The notes below the pieces were generated by a model, which was not told where the DNA came from, searched no databases, and saw only the letters and a list, made by a program, of their open reading frames with translations. This document shows, in pieces, positions 18,699 through 29,727 of a stretch of DNA of 38,214 bases. The stretch's first letter is position 1, and the number at the start of each line of letters is the position of its first letter. This DNA is from Xenorhabdus beddingii. Lineage in GTDB: Bacteria > Pseudomonadota > Gammaproteobacteria > Enterobacterales > Enterobacteriaceae. The stretch lies in NCBI RefSeq assembly GCF_002127545.1, contig NZ_MUBK01000018.1, positions 1-38,214 on the forward strand, written 5' to 3'. The position numbers and the translations under genes were made by a program.

Positions 18699-18825
18699 TC
18701 CGCCCTTTTATCATTTGTCAGTTCAGGATGAGTTTCTTCATTGCACTACTAAAAAATGACTCTCAGTGTGCAATTAATGGAAAAAAGACTCATCCTCCCC
18801 TGCTCTACGCCTCAATGAGAATGAA

Positions 18826-18841
18826 TGTGAGCTGGGTTACA
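18826..18841. promoter_or_regulatory. CRP site 1 in the malE-malK region
   Basis: TGTGA-GCTGGG-TTACA differs from the CRP core consensus at one position. It lies midway between the malE-proximal and malK-proximal MalT boxes. Confidence 0.65.
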
Positions 18842-18887
18842 AAAATAATTAAAATCATAACGTTAACGCCAGTGCGACATTGTTTTT

Positions 18888-18903
18888 TGGGACTTAAATC
18901 ACA
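18888..18903. promoter_or_regulatory. CRP site 2 in the malE-malK region
   Basis: TGGGA-CTTAAA-TCACA differs from the CRP core at one position and lies 62 bp from site 1, close to six helical turns, so both could occupy the same DNA face. Confidence 0.6.
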
Positions 18904-19045
18904 TCTTATCTGACAATTAGTTCCTACATTCCCCAACCACATTAATCTCATCATCCTGACTCCTCCCCCATTAAAAACTTGGGAATGGAGGATTCTTACG
19001 CTTGTTATTTTGGACACAATCTTGCCAATCCTAGGGAGGGAACAC

Positions 19046-20155
19046 ATGTCTAGCGTCACATTCCGCAATGTATCTAAATCATATGGTGAAACCGTTATCT
19101 CCAGAGATCTCAGCCTTGATATTCAGGAAGGAGAGTTTGTCGTATTTGTCGGCCCTTCAGGATGTGGAAAATCGACATTGTTAAGGATGATCGCGGGGTT
19201 GGAAGATATAACATCCGGGGATTTGCTGATAGCCGGAAAACGAATGAACGATGTGCCACCCGCTAAACGTAGTGTCGGCATGGTTTTTCAATCTTATGCG
19301 CTATATCCCCATCTCTCTGTCGCTGACAACATGTCATTCGGCATGAAGCTGGCGGGGATCAAAAAAAGTGATATTCAAAAACGAGTGCAACAGGTTGCAG
19401 AAACTCTCCAGCTTGCCCATCTGCTGGAGCGCCGCCCTAAGGCACTGTCCGGTGGGCAACGTCAGCGGGTCGCTATTGGCAGAACGTTAGTCGCTGAACC
19501 CAATATCTTTCTGTTGGATGAACCACTTTCTAATCTGGATGCCGCTTTACGCGTGCAGATGAGAATTGAGATTTCACGCCTGCACAAACGTCTGCAACGC
19601 ACAATGATCTATGTGACCCATGATCAAACCGAAGCCATGACTCTGGCGGATAAAATTGTTGTACTGAATGGTGGCGATATTGCCCAAGTCGGTAAACCTC
19701 TTGAAATTTATCACTACCCTGCCAATCGCTTTGTTGCGGGTTTTATTGGTTCACCGAAAATGAATTTCCTACCCGTCAAAATTTCCGCCATTGCCGTCGA
19801 TCAAGTACAAATTATTCTGCCTAATGGTCAGTCTGTTTGGCTGCCCGTTGAAAGTAAGGGGCTGACTGTCGGTAGTAATGTATCTTTGGGGATCCGCCCC
19901 GAACATCTTTTACCTAATGACGTTGCTGACGTTACGTTGGAGGGGACGGTACAAATCGTCGAGCAACTGGGCAATGAGACTCAGATTCACATCCGTATAC
20001 CTGCCATCCACCAAAATTTAGTTTACCGCCAGCCTGATATCGTTCTCGTACAAGAAGGTGCGGACTTCACTATCGGGTTAGCTCCCCATCGTTGCCATCT
20101 TTTCCGCGAAGATGGAACCGCGTGCCAACGTTTACATAAAGAGCCCGGGGTCTAG
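19046..20155 (+). CDS. malK: MalK, maltose ABC transporter ATPase
   Basis: A 369-residue ATPase (E. coli 371). Walker A is GPSGCGKST (about residues 36-44), the Q-loop [11 protein letters not shown], the signature [10 protein letters not shown], Walker [13 protein letters not shown] and the H-loop MIYVTHDQ. The C-terminal regulatory domain from about residue 240 ([34 protein letters not shown]) in E. coli binds EIIA-Glc and MalT. It energises MalFG and holds MalT inactive when transport is idle. The start was set at ATG 19046 ([11 protein letters not shown]) behind AGGGAGGG; an open extension to 19010 is not part of the family. Confidence 0.97.
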   Translation: MSSVTFRNVSKSYGETVISRDLSLDIQEGEFVVFVGPSGCGKSTLLRMIAGLEDITSGDLLIAGKRMNDVPPAKRSVGMVFQSYALYPHLSVADNMSFGMKLAGIKKSDIQKRVQQVAETLQLAHLLERRPKALSGGQRQRVAIGRTLVAEPNIFLLDEPLSNLDAALRVQMRIEISRLHKRLQRTMIYVTHDQTEAMTLADKIVVLNGGDIAQVGKPLEIYHYPANRFVAGFIGSPKMNFLPVKISAIAVDQVQIILPNGQSVWLPVESKGLTVGSNVSLGIRPEHLLPNDVADVTLEGTVQIVEQLGNETQIHIRIPAIHQNLVYRQPDIVLVQEGADFTIGLAPHRCHLFREDGTACQRLHKEPGV

Positions 20156-21447
<1,292 letters not shown>

Positions 21448-21448
<1 letters not shown>

Positions 21449-22410
21449 TGAAAACGAAATTACCCTTACTTTGTCTCAGTATCCTGCTCTACAACGCAAT
21501 TCCTGCTGTGGGTTACGCTGCATCAGAGACGGTAAGAACGAATCAAGCAGGGTCAGGAATAGAAACCTCTAACGCTATCGCACCTGCTTTATCTCTGTCA
21601 GCCTTACACAAGTTACAGTGGCAGCCTATTAATACCTATGACACGCAGACGATTACCCTTAGTAATACGTCACAACAACTTAATGAGGGAGATATTCGCG
21701 GGACGGTAGCGGCATTTGCTTTACCGGCTAATCAAGGCTCGTTAGAGATCACTTTAAACAGTCTGATAAAGGATAGACAGGTCTATTCACCCAATGTCTT
21801 GGTGCTTGATGAACAACTGCAACCGGCTGCCTTTTATCCAAGCCATTATTTTCGTTATCAACAACCGGGCATTATGTCCGCAGATCGACTTCAAGGTGTG
21901 TTAAAACTGACACCGGCATTGGGACAACAGCAAATTTATTTGCTGGTTTATACGACCCTTGCCGATTTGAAATCGTCTACACAAATGGTTGACCCTGCTA
22001 AAGCCTATGCACAAGGAGTAGGTAATGCAGTACCGACTATACCGGACCCGATCGCCCGCCACACGGAAACAGGAACGTTAACGCTAAAAGTGAAGTCAGA
22101 ACGCGATGCCGGCAATATTCTGATTGGTCAGGCTTCTTCTGTACCTGCCTCAAAACCTGTCATTATAGGTTCTACTTCTACACAGGCATCACAGGTAAAA
22201 ACGGCGCCAATGGCTATACCGCAATCTACGGCCCCCACCGTTAAGCCAGTGCTGAACGATACCGAACGATATTTCAATGATGCAATTAAAAGAGCTATCA
22301 GCAATGGAAATATTGATAAGGCATTGAAACTACTGAATGAAGCAGAACGCCTTGGCTCCCCTACTGCACGGGAAACTTTTATTAAATTGATAAAAGGTAG
22401 AGTAAACTAA
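21448..22410 (+). CDS. malM: MalM, periplasmic maltose-regulon protein
   Basis: A 320-residue exported protein (E. coli 306). A signal peptide (KTKLPLLCLSILLYN to about AVGYA) is followed by a family-conserved core: IRGTVAAFALPANQGSLEITL, PNVLVLDEQLQPAAFYPSHYF, PGIMSADRLQGVLKLTPALGQQ, and a C-terminal NDTERYFNDAIKRAISNGN-type helix. A Ser/Pro/Thr-rich linker lies around residues 225-265. The function in maltodextrin use is not defined even in E. coli. The ATG overlaps the lamB TAA (TAATG, 21446-21450); E. coli instead has an intergenic gap with REP elements, so coupling here is tighter. Confidence 0.92.
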
Positions 22411-22420
22411 ATTTATCAAT

Positions 22421-22471
22421 GGGTTATAGAAAAACATGAAACACGCTCTAATAATCTATAACCCCTTTTTT
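22421..22471 (+). terminator. malK-lamB-malM terminator
   Basis: GGGTTATAG (22421-22429) and CTATAACCC (22456-22464) are perfect 9-bp arms with a 26-nt loop, followed by CTTTTTT. It lies 10 nt after the malM stop. The right arm and T-run fall inside the 3' end of the convergent 77-aa gene. Confidence 0.65.
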
Positions 22472-22681
22472 AACCAAGTATTTTCTGATTATTTTAGCTA
22501 AAAAATAAACAAATAATCCCATTAGAAATAAAACAAGAATTAATATATTGTAATCAAAAAAAGAGTTATCACTTCTAAAAAAAATAAATGAAAATATAAA
22601 GATGAGAATACTAAATCCCATTGTATATTCACCTAAATCTTCCAATCTATTCATAAAAAAAGTAATAATTGTCTTTTTCAT
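22448..22681 (-). CDS. Small two-helix membrane protein, putative immunity protein
   Basis: A 77-residue protein with two hydrophobic stretches (about residues 21-36 and 43-62) separated by a short polar turn (FRSDNSFFDY), and basic residues at both ends (MKKTI, KIIRKYLVKKG), predicting an inner-membrane hairpin. No family is recognised. Its ATG lies 2 bases after the stop of the 220-aa gene, with AAGGA inside that gene's last codons as ribosome site, so the two are co-expressed. A small membrane protein immediately after an Hcp-linked putative toxin is the usual layout for a cognate immunity protein acting against a membrane-targeting effector. That role is inference from position and topology. 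It is strikingly AT-rich. Confidence 0.6.
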   Translation of the reverse strand: MKKTIITFFMNRLEDLGEYTMGFSILIFIFSFIFFRSDNSFFDYNILILVLFLMGLFVYFLAKIIRKYLVKKGVIDY

Positions 22682-22683
22682 AT

Positions 22684-23346
22684 TTAATCCTTTACCATTG
22701 GTAAAAACTGTTCAAAAACTTGATCAAACATAACTTGATTAACCTTTTTTAGATTTTCAGCCTCTTCAAAAGGTTTAACATAACTCTCGACAAAAACGTA
22801 TAATAAGTCCAAATCACCTTTACTTCTTAATTCCCAATAAAGTTTTGGATTTCTAACAAGCAGTTCTCTAGATGAATATACTGCCCTTGATTGCATTGCC
22901 CCAGCCGTTAACAAAAAAGACATTGATATACTAAATATCATACGAGAAACTATTCTTGATATTAATACTTTATTCATATGCCCAAATATTAATGAATTAG
23001 CACCTATTTTTCCTAACTGTTGCGCAATAATTTTCTCCCATAATTTTTCCTTTTGCTCATCACTTAAGCTAGAAATATATTTATCAAGAACAGTAGAAAT
23101 AATTTCATAAATTGATTCTTTATTAGCACCACCATTTTTTATCAGATACATTAACCTGATTTTATCGTTATCTTTTTCGTATTTACTATCAGTGTCTAGC
23201 ATATCATAAGCAAGATACCCTAGATTTATAGGTACTGATAACACACCATCTACAAACCCAGCAATTATATGCTCATTTGAGTTTACCACAAGGGCCATTC
23301 GGTAGGGCAAAGTATCTGTTGTACTTAAACCTGTAGTGTTAAACAT
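22684..23346 (-). CDS. Unrecognised 220-aa protein, putative Hcp-delivered T6SS effector
   Basis: No catalytic motif is seen. The chain has an amphipathic/hydrophobic N-terminal segment (about 27-46, IIAGFVDGVLSVPINLGYLA), a charged helical middle (75-115), a long hydrophobic stretch (about 118-150, with RIVSRMIFSISMSFLLTAGAM) and a conserved-looking tail RNPKLYWELRSKGDLDLLYVF. It lacks a signal peptide. Its ATG directly abuts the hcp stop (0 bp), so it is coupled to the Hcp tube protein, and a small membrane protein follows. Size, hydrophobicity and layout recall ion-channel-type T6SS effectors such as Serratia Ssp6 (about 220 aa with membrane immunity protein Sip6); homology is not established here. 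Low GC relative to neighbours suggests horizontal acquisition. Confidence 0.6.
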   Translation of the reverse strand: MFNTTGLSTTDTLPYRMALVVNSNEHIIAGFVDGVLSVPINLGYLAYDMLDTDSKYEKDNDKIRLMYLIKNGGANKESIYEIISTVLDKYISSLSDEQKEKLWEKIIAQQLGKIGANSLIFGHMNKVLISRIVSRMIFSISMSFLLTAGAMQSRAVYSSRELLVRNPKLYWELRSKGDLDLLYVFVESYVKPFEEAENLKKVNQVMFDQVFEQFLPMVKD

Positions 23347-23826
23347 TTAGTAAATCCTCTCCTCCCAGAAACTATAAGCCCCCGTAGAACAAGTTTTGTG
23401 ATTCCAAGTGATATCCTTGTAAGAGATAGTTACCACTTCCTGAGGATTCATATTGTTATGATCCTGTGAATGAGGATAATCACATTTGATACTGGATAAC
23501 TTAGCGCAGCCCAATCGAATGGTATAATACAATTCCAATCCACCATTAGCATTAGTTCTGTAAAAATTAAACAAACACTCCAACTCTTCGTTATCACAAA
23601 GACTCTGGGCTAATAATGGAGAAGATTTATCTACAGGTTTTATTAGTAAAACAGGATGATGTTGAACATTCTGTTCGCGATTCATCAAATGCTGAAATGA
23701 GTAAATCAGGATTTCATTCTCATGTCCTATTTGGTAACTGTTACCAATAGAATCAAATGTGCCACATCCTTGTGAAATAAGCCCTTGTTTCTTACCTTTC
23801 ACTGTCATGTAGATTAAATTAGCCAT
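23347..23826 (-). CDS. hcp: Orphan Hcp (TssD), type VI secretion tube protein
   Basis: A 159-residue Hcp-family protein. The opening MANLIYMTVKGKKQGLISQG, the middle REQNVQHHPVLLIKPVDKSSPLL and the end ISYKDITWNHKTCSTGAYSFWEERIY match the widespread enterobacterial Hcp of 160-162 aa, with no C-terminal toxin extension. Hcp rings stack to form the inner T6SS tube and chaperone small effectors in their lumen. No other tss genes are in the window, so it is an orphan hcp that must work with an apparatus encoded elsewhere. AAGGA/AGG lies at SD distance from ATG 23824-23826. It heads a three-gene operon; the 142-bp gap to 23968 should hold its promoter. Confidence 0.88.
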   Translation of the reverse strand: MANLIYMTVKGKKQGLISQGCGTFDSIGNSYQIGHENEILIYSFQHLMNREQNVQHHPVLLIKPVDKSSPLLAQSLCDNEELECLFNFYRTNANGGLELYYTIRLGCAKLSSIKCDYPHSQDHNNMNPQEVVTISYKDITWNHKTCSTGAYSFWEERIY

Positions 23827-23968
23827 CCTAATTTTCCTTTTATCAAATTAATTGTTTTCCTTATATCATAATAATCATTACATAAACATGATATAGTGCT
23901 CATTTTGATATACTTATTCAGAAGAATAAGAAAATACTTATCCATGCTCTAATCAATCACGAATAATT

Positions 23969-25264
23969 TTATAAACGATTATCAATCGGTTGCAAAGGCA
24001 TTGGATCTGGATTATTGGCTACCATTTTTGCCATTTTTTCAATCGGATCTGTCCGTAAGATATATAAGCGCTTCAGGGAAAATGGGTTATCACCCAGTTT
24101 TACTTTACCTTGTATTGTAGTGACAGCTAAATGAAACCCAGCTTGTTCGGCTGCTTTCATGGCTTTTGGATTGTATCCACCAAAAGGATATGAGAGATAA
24201 AGCACATGAGGGTTGAATTGTGACAATGCTCGCCTGGAACGCTCAAAATCATACAATATAGTGTGATATGACCGCCGGAATAATATGGGTTGTTTATTTT
24301 TTCCCAAACGATGCAAAAAATGGGTATGGGATTGAACATCAAATACATCGTCTATGGAATATAATTCAGAGAGGCTGGTAAATTGCAGACTATCAGGATC
24401 CCATTTTTGCGGATAACGTTTAATACGAGATGAAATAATAAAAAATGTCGCTTTCTGACCGTTTTCTTTCAAAATAGGGTAAGCATAGCGATAAACAGAC
24501 TCCAATCCATCATCAAAAGTTAAACCAACCACTTTTGCTGGTAAGTTAACAGTGCTATTTAGATAACCTTCCAGTTCATACAATGAAATTGTGGTATAAC
24601 CCGCCTGTTTCAAATAAGCCATCTGCTCACGAAAGGCGGTCAGAGATGTCGTGGTTGAGGTATGGAGAAAACGTTTATTCTCTTTATCCTCAAGAATATG
24701 ATGATAAGTTAATAGAGGAATGCCATTATCCAATTCAGCATCCTGATCACTAATATAGCCCAATCGATCACCTATATTTATCTCATACCAAGTATGACGT
24801 AAGGGATCTTGTAATTTGTCTAAGATCGGATAACGAAGATTCGCCATCAAAATTGCAACGGGTTTGCTATCGGTTTCAGGTAAGCTATAGACCTTGGCTT
24901 CCTTAAAAATCATCAAATTTTGAGAGACTTTTTTATGGAGGGTATTGAAGGGGTCTGTAGGAAAGGCGGATTTTTTTATTTCCTTTAAATTCTCTTTAGT
25001 AATATAACCCTTTCCATTACCAAAATGGAACGCGTAATAATCACCCTCTTCTCCTTCTTCTTCAACCGCTTTCAGACCTTGCCCTTTTTTTAATAAACCA
25101 ACCTCAATGACATGTTCGCCTATCCAAGCATAGATTTCACTGTCTTCAGTCACTTCCATATAACGATAGCCTGGCGAATCAGGGTTCCACGCTGAGACCG
25201 GATAGGAAAAACACATTAAAAATGGTAAGAAAATCCTTGCAATAACATGAACGATTCGTCTCAT
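23969..25264 (-). CDS. Secreted polysaccharide deacetylase (NodB/CE4) with SH3-like N-terminal region
   Basis: A 431-residue exported protein. A signal peptide with hydrophobic core (about 8-20) ends near VSA25. Residues about 35-100 and 110-178 look like two SH3-like repeats (each ending GKGYIT- or DRLGYIS-like), plausible for wall or glycan binding. The NodB domain follows: IPLLTYHHI (182-190), TFDDG (249-253, catalytic base and metal-binding Asp), SHTHFLH (312-318, metal-binding histidines) and YPFGG (359-363). It should de-N-acetylate a surface polysaccharide or peptidoglycan, as PgaB/IcaB-like enzymes do; the substrate is unknown. It lies just past the rpoC terminator and 142 bp before hcp, with a weak GGA ribosome site. 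Confidence 0.8.
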   Translation of the reverse strand: MRRIVHVIARIFLPFLMCFSYPVSAWNPDSPGYRYMEVTEDSEIYAWIGEHVIEVGLLKKGQGLKAVEEEGEEGDYYAFHFGNGKGYITKENLKEIKKSAFPTDPFNTLHKKVSQNLMIFKEAKVYSLPETDSKPVAILMANLRYPILDKLQDPLRHTWYEINIGDRLGYISDQDAELDNGIPLLTYHHILEDKENKRFLHTSTTTSLTAFREQMAYLKQAGYTTISLYELEGYLNSTVNLPAKVVGLTFDDGLESVYRYAYPILKENGQKATFFIISSRIKRYPQKWDPDSLQFTSLSELYSIDDVFDVQSHTHFLHRLGKNKQPILFRRSYHTILYDFERSRRALSQFNPHVLYLSYPFGGYNPKAMKAAEQAGFHLAVTTIQGKVKLGDNPFSLKRLYILRTDPIEKMAKMVANNPDPMPLQPIDNRL

Positions 25265-25280
25265 TTTTATTTTCCATCCA

Positions 25281-25313
25281 ATAAAAAATGCCCTCTACCA
25301 AGAGAGGGCATTT
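25281..25313 (-). terminator. rpoBC operon terminator
   Basis: AAATGCCCTCT (25286-25296) and AGAGGGCATTT (25303-25313) form an 11-bp stem with a 6-nt loop; on the minus strand TTTTTT follows. It lies 43 nt after the rpoC stop, where E. coli also has a strong terminator. Confidence 0.85.
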
Positions 25314-25355
25314 CACGATTAGCGATATCTATAGGATATGCTATGCATTACGATA

Positions 25356-28300
25356 TTAATCGTTATTGCTACTACCGAAACCTGCATTCAACAATTCAGC
25401 AAGGTTTGCAGTGGCTTCGTCTACGCTAACTTGTGGTGCTTCAACCACGACGTTTTCTTGACGGCGGCGAATGCGATCCTGATGGTAAGCATAACCTGTA
25501 CCAGCCGGGATCAAACGACCAACGATGACGTTCTCTTTCAGACCACGCAGTTCATCACGTTTACCTGCAACAGCCGCTTCAGTCAGTACGCGGGTTGTTT
25601 CCTGGAACGACGCCGCAGAGATGAAGGATTCTGTTGCCAATGAGGCTTTCGTGATACCCAGCAAGTCACGGTGGAAGGTCGCCGGTACTTTACCATCCAG
25701 CTCCAGCTTACGGTTCGCGACTTTAACACGCGCGTATTCAACCTGTTCGCCTTCGAGGAATTCAGAGCTACCCGCATTCGCGATGGTAACTTTGCGCAGC
25801 ATCTGACGAACGATAACTTCGATGTGTTTATCGTTAATCTTAACGCCTTGCAGACGGTAAACTTCCTGTACTTCGTTAGTGATGTAACGAGCAACCGCGT
25901 GAACACCACGCAGGCGCAGAATGTCATGTGGAGATTCTGGGCCATCGGAGATCACGTCACCACGTTCAACAACCTCGCCTTCGAACACGTTGAGCTGACG
26001 CCATTTAGGGATCATCTCTTCGTAAGCATCAGAACCATCCAGTGGGCTGATTACCAGGCGGCGCTTACCTTTGGTTTCTTTACCGAAGGAAACGATACCG
26101 CTGATTTCTGCCAGGATAGCAGGCTCTTTCGGACGACGGGCTTCGAACAGGTCCGCAACGCGTGGCAGACCACCGGTGATATCTTTCGTACCGCCAGATT
26201 CCTGAGGAATACGCGCTAACGTATCACCCGCAGAGATGGAGATGCCATCTTCTAGCTGAACAATCGCTTTACCCGGCAGGAAGTACTGAGCAGGCATATC
26301 TGTACCTGGGATCAGAACGTCATTACCTTGAGCGTCAACGATTTTCAATGCCGGACGCAGGTCTTTACCGCTACCGGTACGCTCTGCACTATCCAGAACC
26401 ACCAGTGAAGACAGGCCGGTCAGCTCATCCGTCTGACGGATAATGGTCTGGCTATCAACCATATCAGAGAACTGGATAATACCGGATACTTCACTCACGA
26501 CTGGCATGGTATGTGGGTCCCAGTTCGCAACGGTTTCACCGCCGGTTACTGTCTCGCCATCACCTTTCGCCAATACTGAGCCGTAAGGCACTTTATAGCT
26601 TTCTTTAGTACGACCGTAATCGTCAATCAGGCGCAATTCGGTATTACGGGAAGTAATAACCAGCTTGCCCGCTGAGTTAGTAACGAATTTAGCGTTGCTC
26701 AGTTTCAGGTGACCTTTGTTACGTACCTGAATGCTGGATTCTGCCGCCGCACGAGATGCCGCACCACCGATGTGGAAGGTACGCATCGTCAACTGTGTAC
26801 CAGGCTCACCGATTGACTGTGCCGCGATAACACCCACGGCTTCACCTTTGTTGATACGGTGACCACGAGCAAGGTCGCGACCGTAACAGTTCGCACAAAC
26901 ACCAAAATCAGTTTCACAACTTACTACGGAACGTACTTTCACGCTGTCAACGGAGTTTTCTTCTAACAGATCACACCATTTTTCATTCAGCAATGTGTTA
27001 CGTGCAACCAGAATGTCCGCTGTGCCTGGTTTCAGAACGTCTTCAGCAGTCACACGACCCAATACGCGCTCACGCAGTGGTTCTTTAACATCACCACCTT
27101 CGATAACCGGAGTCATCATGATACCGTTGTGAGTACCACAGTCGTCTTCTGTCACAACCAAATCTTGGGCAACGTCAACCAGACGACGAGTCAGGTAACC
27201 GGAGTTCGCGGTTTTCAATGCGGTATCCGCAAGACCTTTACGGGCACCGTGGGTTGAGATGAAGTACTGGAGTACGTTCAGACCTTCACGGAAGTTCGCG
27301 GTAATTGGGGTTTCGATGATGGAGCCATCTGGCGTTGCCATCAGGCCACGCATACCCGCCAACTGACGGATCTGAGCGGCAGAACCACGCGCACCGGAGT
27401 CGGCCATCATAAAGATGTTGTTGAAAGAAACTTGCTGTTCTTCTTCACCATGACGGTTAACAACAGTTTCAGTCGACAGGTTTTCCATCATCGCCTTGGC
27501 AACACGTTCGTTCGCCGCAGCCCAGATATCGATAACCTTGTTGTATCGTTCGCCAGCGGTTACCAGACCCGATTGGAACTGTTCCTGAATTTCGGCCACT
27601 TCTGCTTCCGCTTCCGCGATGATGCCTTCTTTCTTCTCAGGAATAACCATGTCGTCGATACCTACGGATACCCCTGAACGGGCAGCGTAAGCAAAACCGG
27701 TATACATGGTCTGGTCAGCTAAGATTACGGTTGGTTTCAGGCCCAGTACGCGGTAACAGGTATTCAGCATCCTGGAGATGGCTTTTTTACCCAGCGCCTG
27801 GTTAATCAGTGAGTATGGCAGACCTCTTGGTACGATCATCCACAGGATGGCACGACCAACAGTGGTATCAACCAGCCCCGTGTTAACGGTAACATTGCCT
27901 TCGCCATCTCTCACTTCTTCAGTGATACGCACTTTGACACGAGCGTGCAAAGAAGCCAGACCTGCGCGGTAAACACGCTCTGCTTCTTTAGGGCCGCTCA
28001 GAACCATGCCTTCGCCTTTCGCGTTAACACAGTCACGAGTCATATAGTACAGACCCAATACAACGTCCTGAGATGGAACGATGATAGGTTCACCACTCGC
28101 CGGAGACAGGATGTTGTTGGTAGACATCATCAGCGCACGCGCTTCCAACTGGGCTTCCAGTGTCAACGGTACGTGAACAGCCATCTGGTCACCATCGAAG
28201 TCGGCGTTATATGCCGCACACACGAGTGGGTGCAATTGGATCGCTTTACCTTCGATCAGAACGGGTTCAAATGCCTGAATACCCAAACGGTGAAGGGTTG

Positions 28301-29579
28301 GTGCACGGTTCAGCAGAACAGGGTGCTCACGGATCACTTCATCCAAGATATCCCATACGACGGCTTCTTCACGCTCAACCATTTTTTTGGCGGCTTTGAT
28401 AGTCGTCGCCAGACCACGCAGTTCCAGCTTGCCGTAGATGAATGGCTTGAACAGCTCCAGTGCCATCTTTTTAGGAAGACCACACTGATGCAAACGCAGG
28501 TATGGACCTACGGTAATAACAGAACGGCCTGAATAGTCAACACGTTTACCCAGCAGGTTCTGACGGAAACGACCTTGTTTACCCTTGATCATGTCAGCCA
28601 GGGATTTCAGAGGACGTTTGTTAGAACCGGTAATCGCACGACCACGGCGACCGTTATCCAACAGTGCATCAACCGCTTCCTGCAACATACGTTTTTCGTT
28701 ACGTACGATGATGTCTGGCGCAGCCAGATCCAACAGGCGTTTCAGACGATTGTTACGGTTGATAACGCGACGGTACAGATCGTTCAGGTCTGAAGTTGCG
28801 AAACGGCCGCCATCCAGTGGAACCAGTGGACGCAGGTCCGGTGGCAGAACGGGTAAAACGGTCAAAACCATCCACTCTGGTTTATTACCAGACTGAATGA
28901 AAGCCTCCAGCAGCTTAATACGCTTGGTCAGCTTCTTGCGCTTAGTTTCAGAGTTGGTTTCGTTCAGCTCTTCACGCAAAGTTTCACATTCGTTTTCCAG
29001 ATCGATGCTTTTCAGCAAGGCTTGGATGGCTTCCGCACCCATTTTTGCGTCAAATTCATCACCGAACTCTTCCAGTGCATCCAGATACTGTTCTTCAGTC
29101 AGGATCTGGCTGCGCTCAAGGCTGGTCATGCCGCCTTCAACAACCACATAGGATTCGAAGTACAGTACGCGTTCAATGTCGCGCAGAGGCATATCCAGCA
29201 ACAAACCGATGCGGGATGGCAGAGATTTCAGGAACCAGATGTGAGCCGTTGGAGAAGCCAGCTCGATGTGCCCCATACGGTCACGACGAACTTTAGTTTG
29301 AGTGACTTCAACGCCACACTTCTCACAAATCACACCACGGTGTTTCAAGCGCTTGTATTTACCACACAAGCACTCGTAGTCTTTTACCGGCCCGAAAATA
29401 CGCGCACAGAAAAGACCGTCACGTTCAGGCTTGAACGTACGGTAATTAATAGTTTCCGGCTTTTTTACTTCCCCGAATGACCACGAACGGATCATGTCTG
29501 GGGAGGCCAGAGCAATTTTGATCGCATCAAACTCTTCGGTCTTAGTTTGCGCTTTCAGAAACTTCAATAAGTCTTTCAC
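25356..29579 (-). CDS. rpoC: RNA polymerase beta-prime subunit
   Basis: A 1407-residue protein, exactly the E. coli length. It begins at a GTG (29577-29579; [17 protein letters not shown]) with AGGAG 7 nt upstream, as in E. coli; the open frame further up to 29696 is intergenic. Landmarks are the N-terminal zinc finger CLCGKYKR...[19 protein letters not shown] (catalytic Mg-binding Asp triad), the bridge helix/trigger loop region, and a second zinc site near [16 protein letters not shown]. The C-terminus ends [12 protein letters not shown] with a variable tail ([19 protein letters not shown]). It forms most of the active cleft with RpoB. Start spacing and terminator agree with one rplJL-rpoBC operon. 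Confidence 0.98.
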   Translation of the reverse strand: MKDLLKFLKAQTKTEEFDAIKIALASPDMIRSWSFGEVKKPETINYRTFKPERDGLFCARIFGPVKDYECLCGKYKRLKHRGVICEKCGVEVTQTKVRRDRMGHIELASPTAHIWFLKSLPSRIGLLLDMPLRDIERVLYFESYVVVEGGMTSLERSQILTEEQYLDALEEFGDEFDAKMGAEAIQALLKSIDLENECETLREELNETNSETKRKKLTKRIKLLEAFIQSGNKPEWMVLTVLPVLPPDLRPLVPLDGGRFATSDLNDLYRRVINRNNRLKRLLDLAAPDIIVRNEKRMLQEAVDALLDNGRRGRAITGSNKRPLKSLADMIKGKQGRFRQNLLGKRVDYSGRSVITVGPYLRLHQCGLPKKMALELFKPFIYGKLELRGLATTIKAAKKMVEREEAVVWDILDEVIREHPVLLNRAPTLHRLGIQAFEPVLIEGKAIQLHPLVCAAYNADFDGDQMAVHVPLTLEAQLEARALMMSTNNILSPASGEPIIVPSQDVVLGLYYMTRDCVNAKGEGMVLSGPKEAERVYRAGLASLHARVKVRITEEVRDGEGNVTVNTGLVDTTVGRAILWMIVPRGLPYSLINQALGKKAISRMLNTCYRVLGLKPTVILADQTMYTGFAYAARSGVSVGIDDMVIPEKKEGIIAEAEAEVAEIQEQFQSGLVTAGERYNKVIDIWAAANERVAKAMMENLSTETVVNRHGEEEQQVSFNNIFMMADSGARGSAAQIRQLAGMRGLMATPDGSIIETPITANFREGLNVLQYFISTHGARKGLADTALKTANSGYLTRRLVDVAQDLVVTEDDCGTHNGIMMTPVIEGGDVKEPLRERVLGRVTAEDVLKPGTADILVARNTLLNEKWCDLLEENSVDSVKVRSVVSCETDFGVCANCYGRDLARGHRINKGEAVGVIAAQSIGEPGTQLTMRTFHIGGAASRAAAESSIQVRNKGHLKLSNAKFVTNSAGKLVITSRNTELRLIDDYGRTKESYKVPYGSVLAKGDGETVTGGETVANWDPHTMPVVSEVSGIIQFSDMVDSQTIIRQTDELTGLSSLVVLDSAERTGSGKDLRPALKIVDAQGNDVLIPGTDMPAQYFLPGKAIVQLEDGISISAGDTLARIPQESGGTKDITGGLPRVADLFEARRPKEPAILAEISGIVSFGKETKGKRRLVISPLDGSDAYEEMIPKWRQLNVFEGEVVERGDVISDGPESPHDILRLRGVHAVARYITNEVQEVYRLQGVKINDKHIEVIVRQMLRKVTIANAGSSEFLEGEQVEYARVKVANRKLELDGKVPATFHRDLLGITKASLATESFISAASFQETTRVLTEAAVAGKRDELRGLKENVIVGRLIPAGTGYAYHQDRIRRRQENVVVEAPQVSVDEATANLAELLNAGFGSSNND

Positions 29580-29727
29580 GAAATGGCTCCTGTCGGAGTT
29601 AGACCTGTTAGGTGAGTGGCCCATGCCACTCCCCTCTATAACCAGTATAACCACTGGGACCAGTGCAACCACTAGCTGGTAAACCGTCCGGCACATTCAT
29701 GCCGGACAGTACCAGCGGGAAAACGAT
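29580..29727 (-). other. rpoB-rpoC intergenic region with hairpins and imperfect direct repeat
   Basis: This 148-bp gap is, from memory, about twice the length in E. coli. It holds two hairpins, GAGTGGC/GCCACTC (29614-29620/29625-29631) and GTCCGGCA/TGCCGGAC (29686-29693/29700-29707). Between them lie two copies of a 15-bp sequence, ACCAGTATAACCACT (29641-29655) and ACCAGTGCAACCACT (29659-29673), differing at two positions. None has a T-run on the minus strand, so they are more likely RNA-processing or stability elements than terminators. Confidence 0.6.

Larger units (their letters stand above)
18699..19045. promoter_or_regulatory. malE-malK divergent control region with MalT boxes and CRP sites
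   Basis: This 347-bp gap has the architecture of E. coli malEp-malKp. GGATGA/GGAGGA cores of MalT boxes occur forward at 18726-18731 and 18987-18992 and reversed at 18790-18795 (within GGGGAGGATGA on the minus strand), 18951-18956 and 18961-18966. CRP-like sites lie between the clusters: 18826-18841 (TGTGA-N6-TTACA, 9 of 10) and 18888-18903 (TGGGA-N6-TCACA, 9 of 10). The clusters flank the CRP sites on both sides, as required for synergistic MalT-CRP activation of both operons. Confidence 0.75.

Noticed and set aside
29580-29696. N-terminal extension of RpoC upstream of the GTG
   Set aside because: The E. coli protein begins exactly at the GTG with a matched SD, and the extension is intergenic hairpin-bearing sequence.
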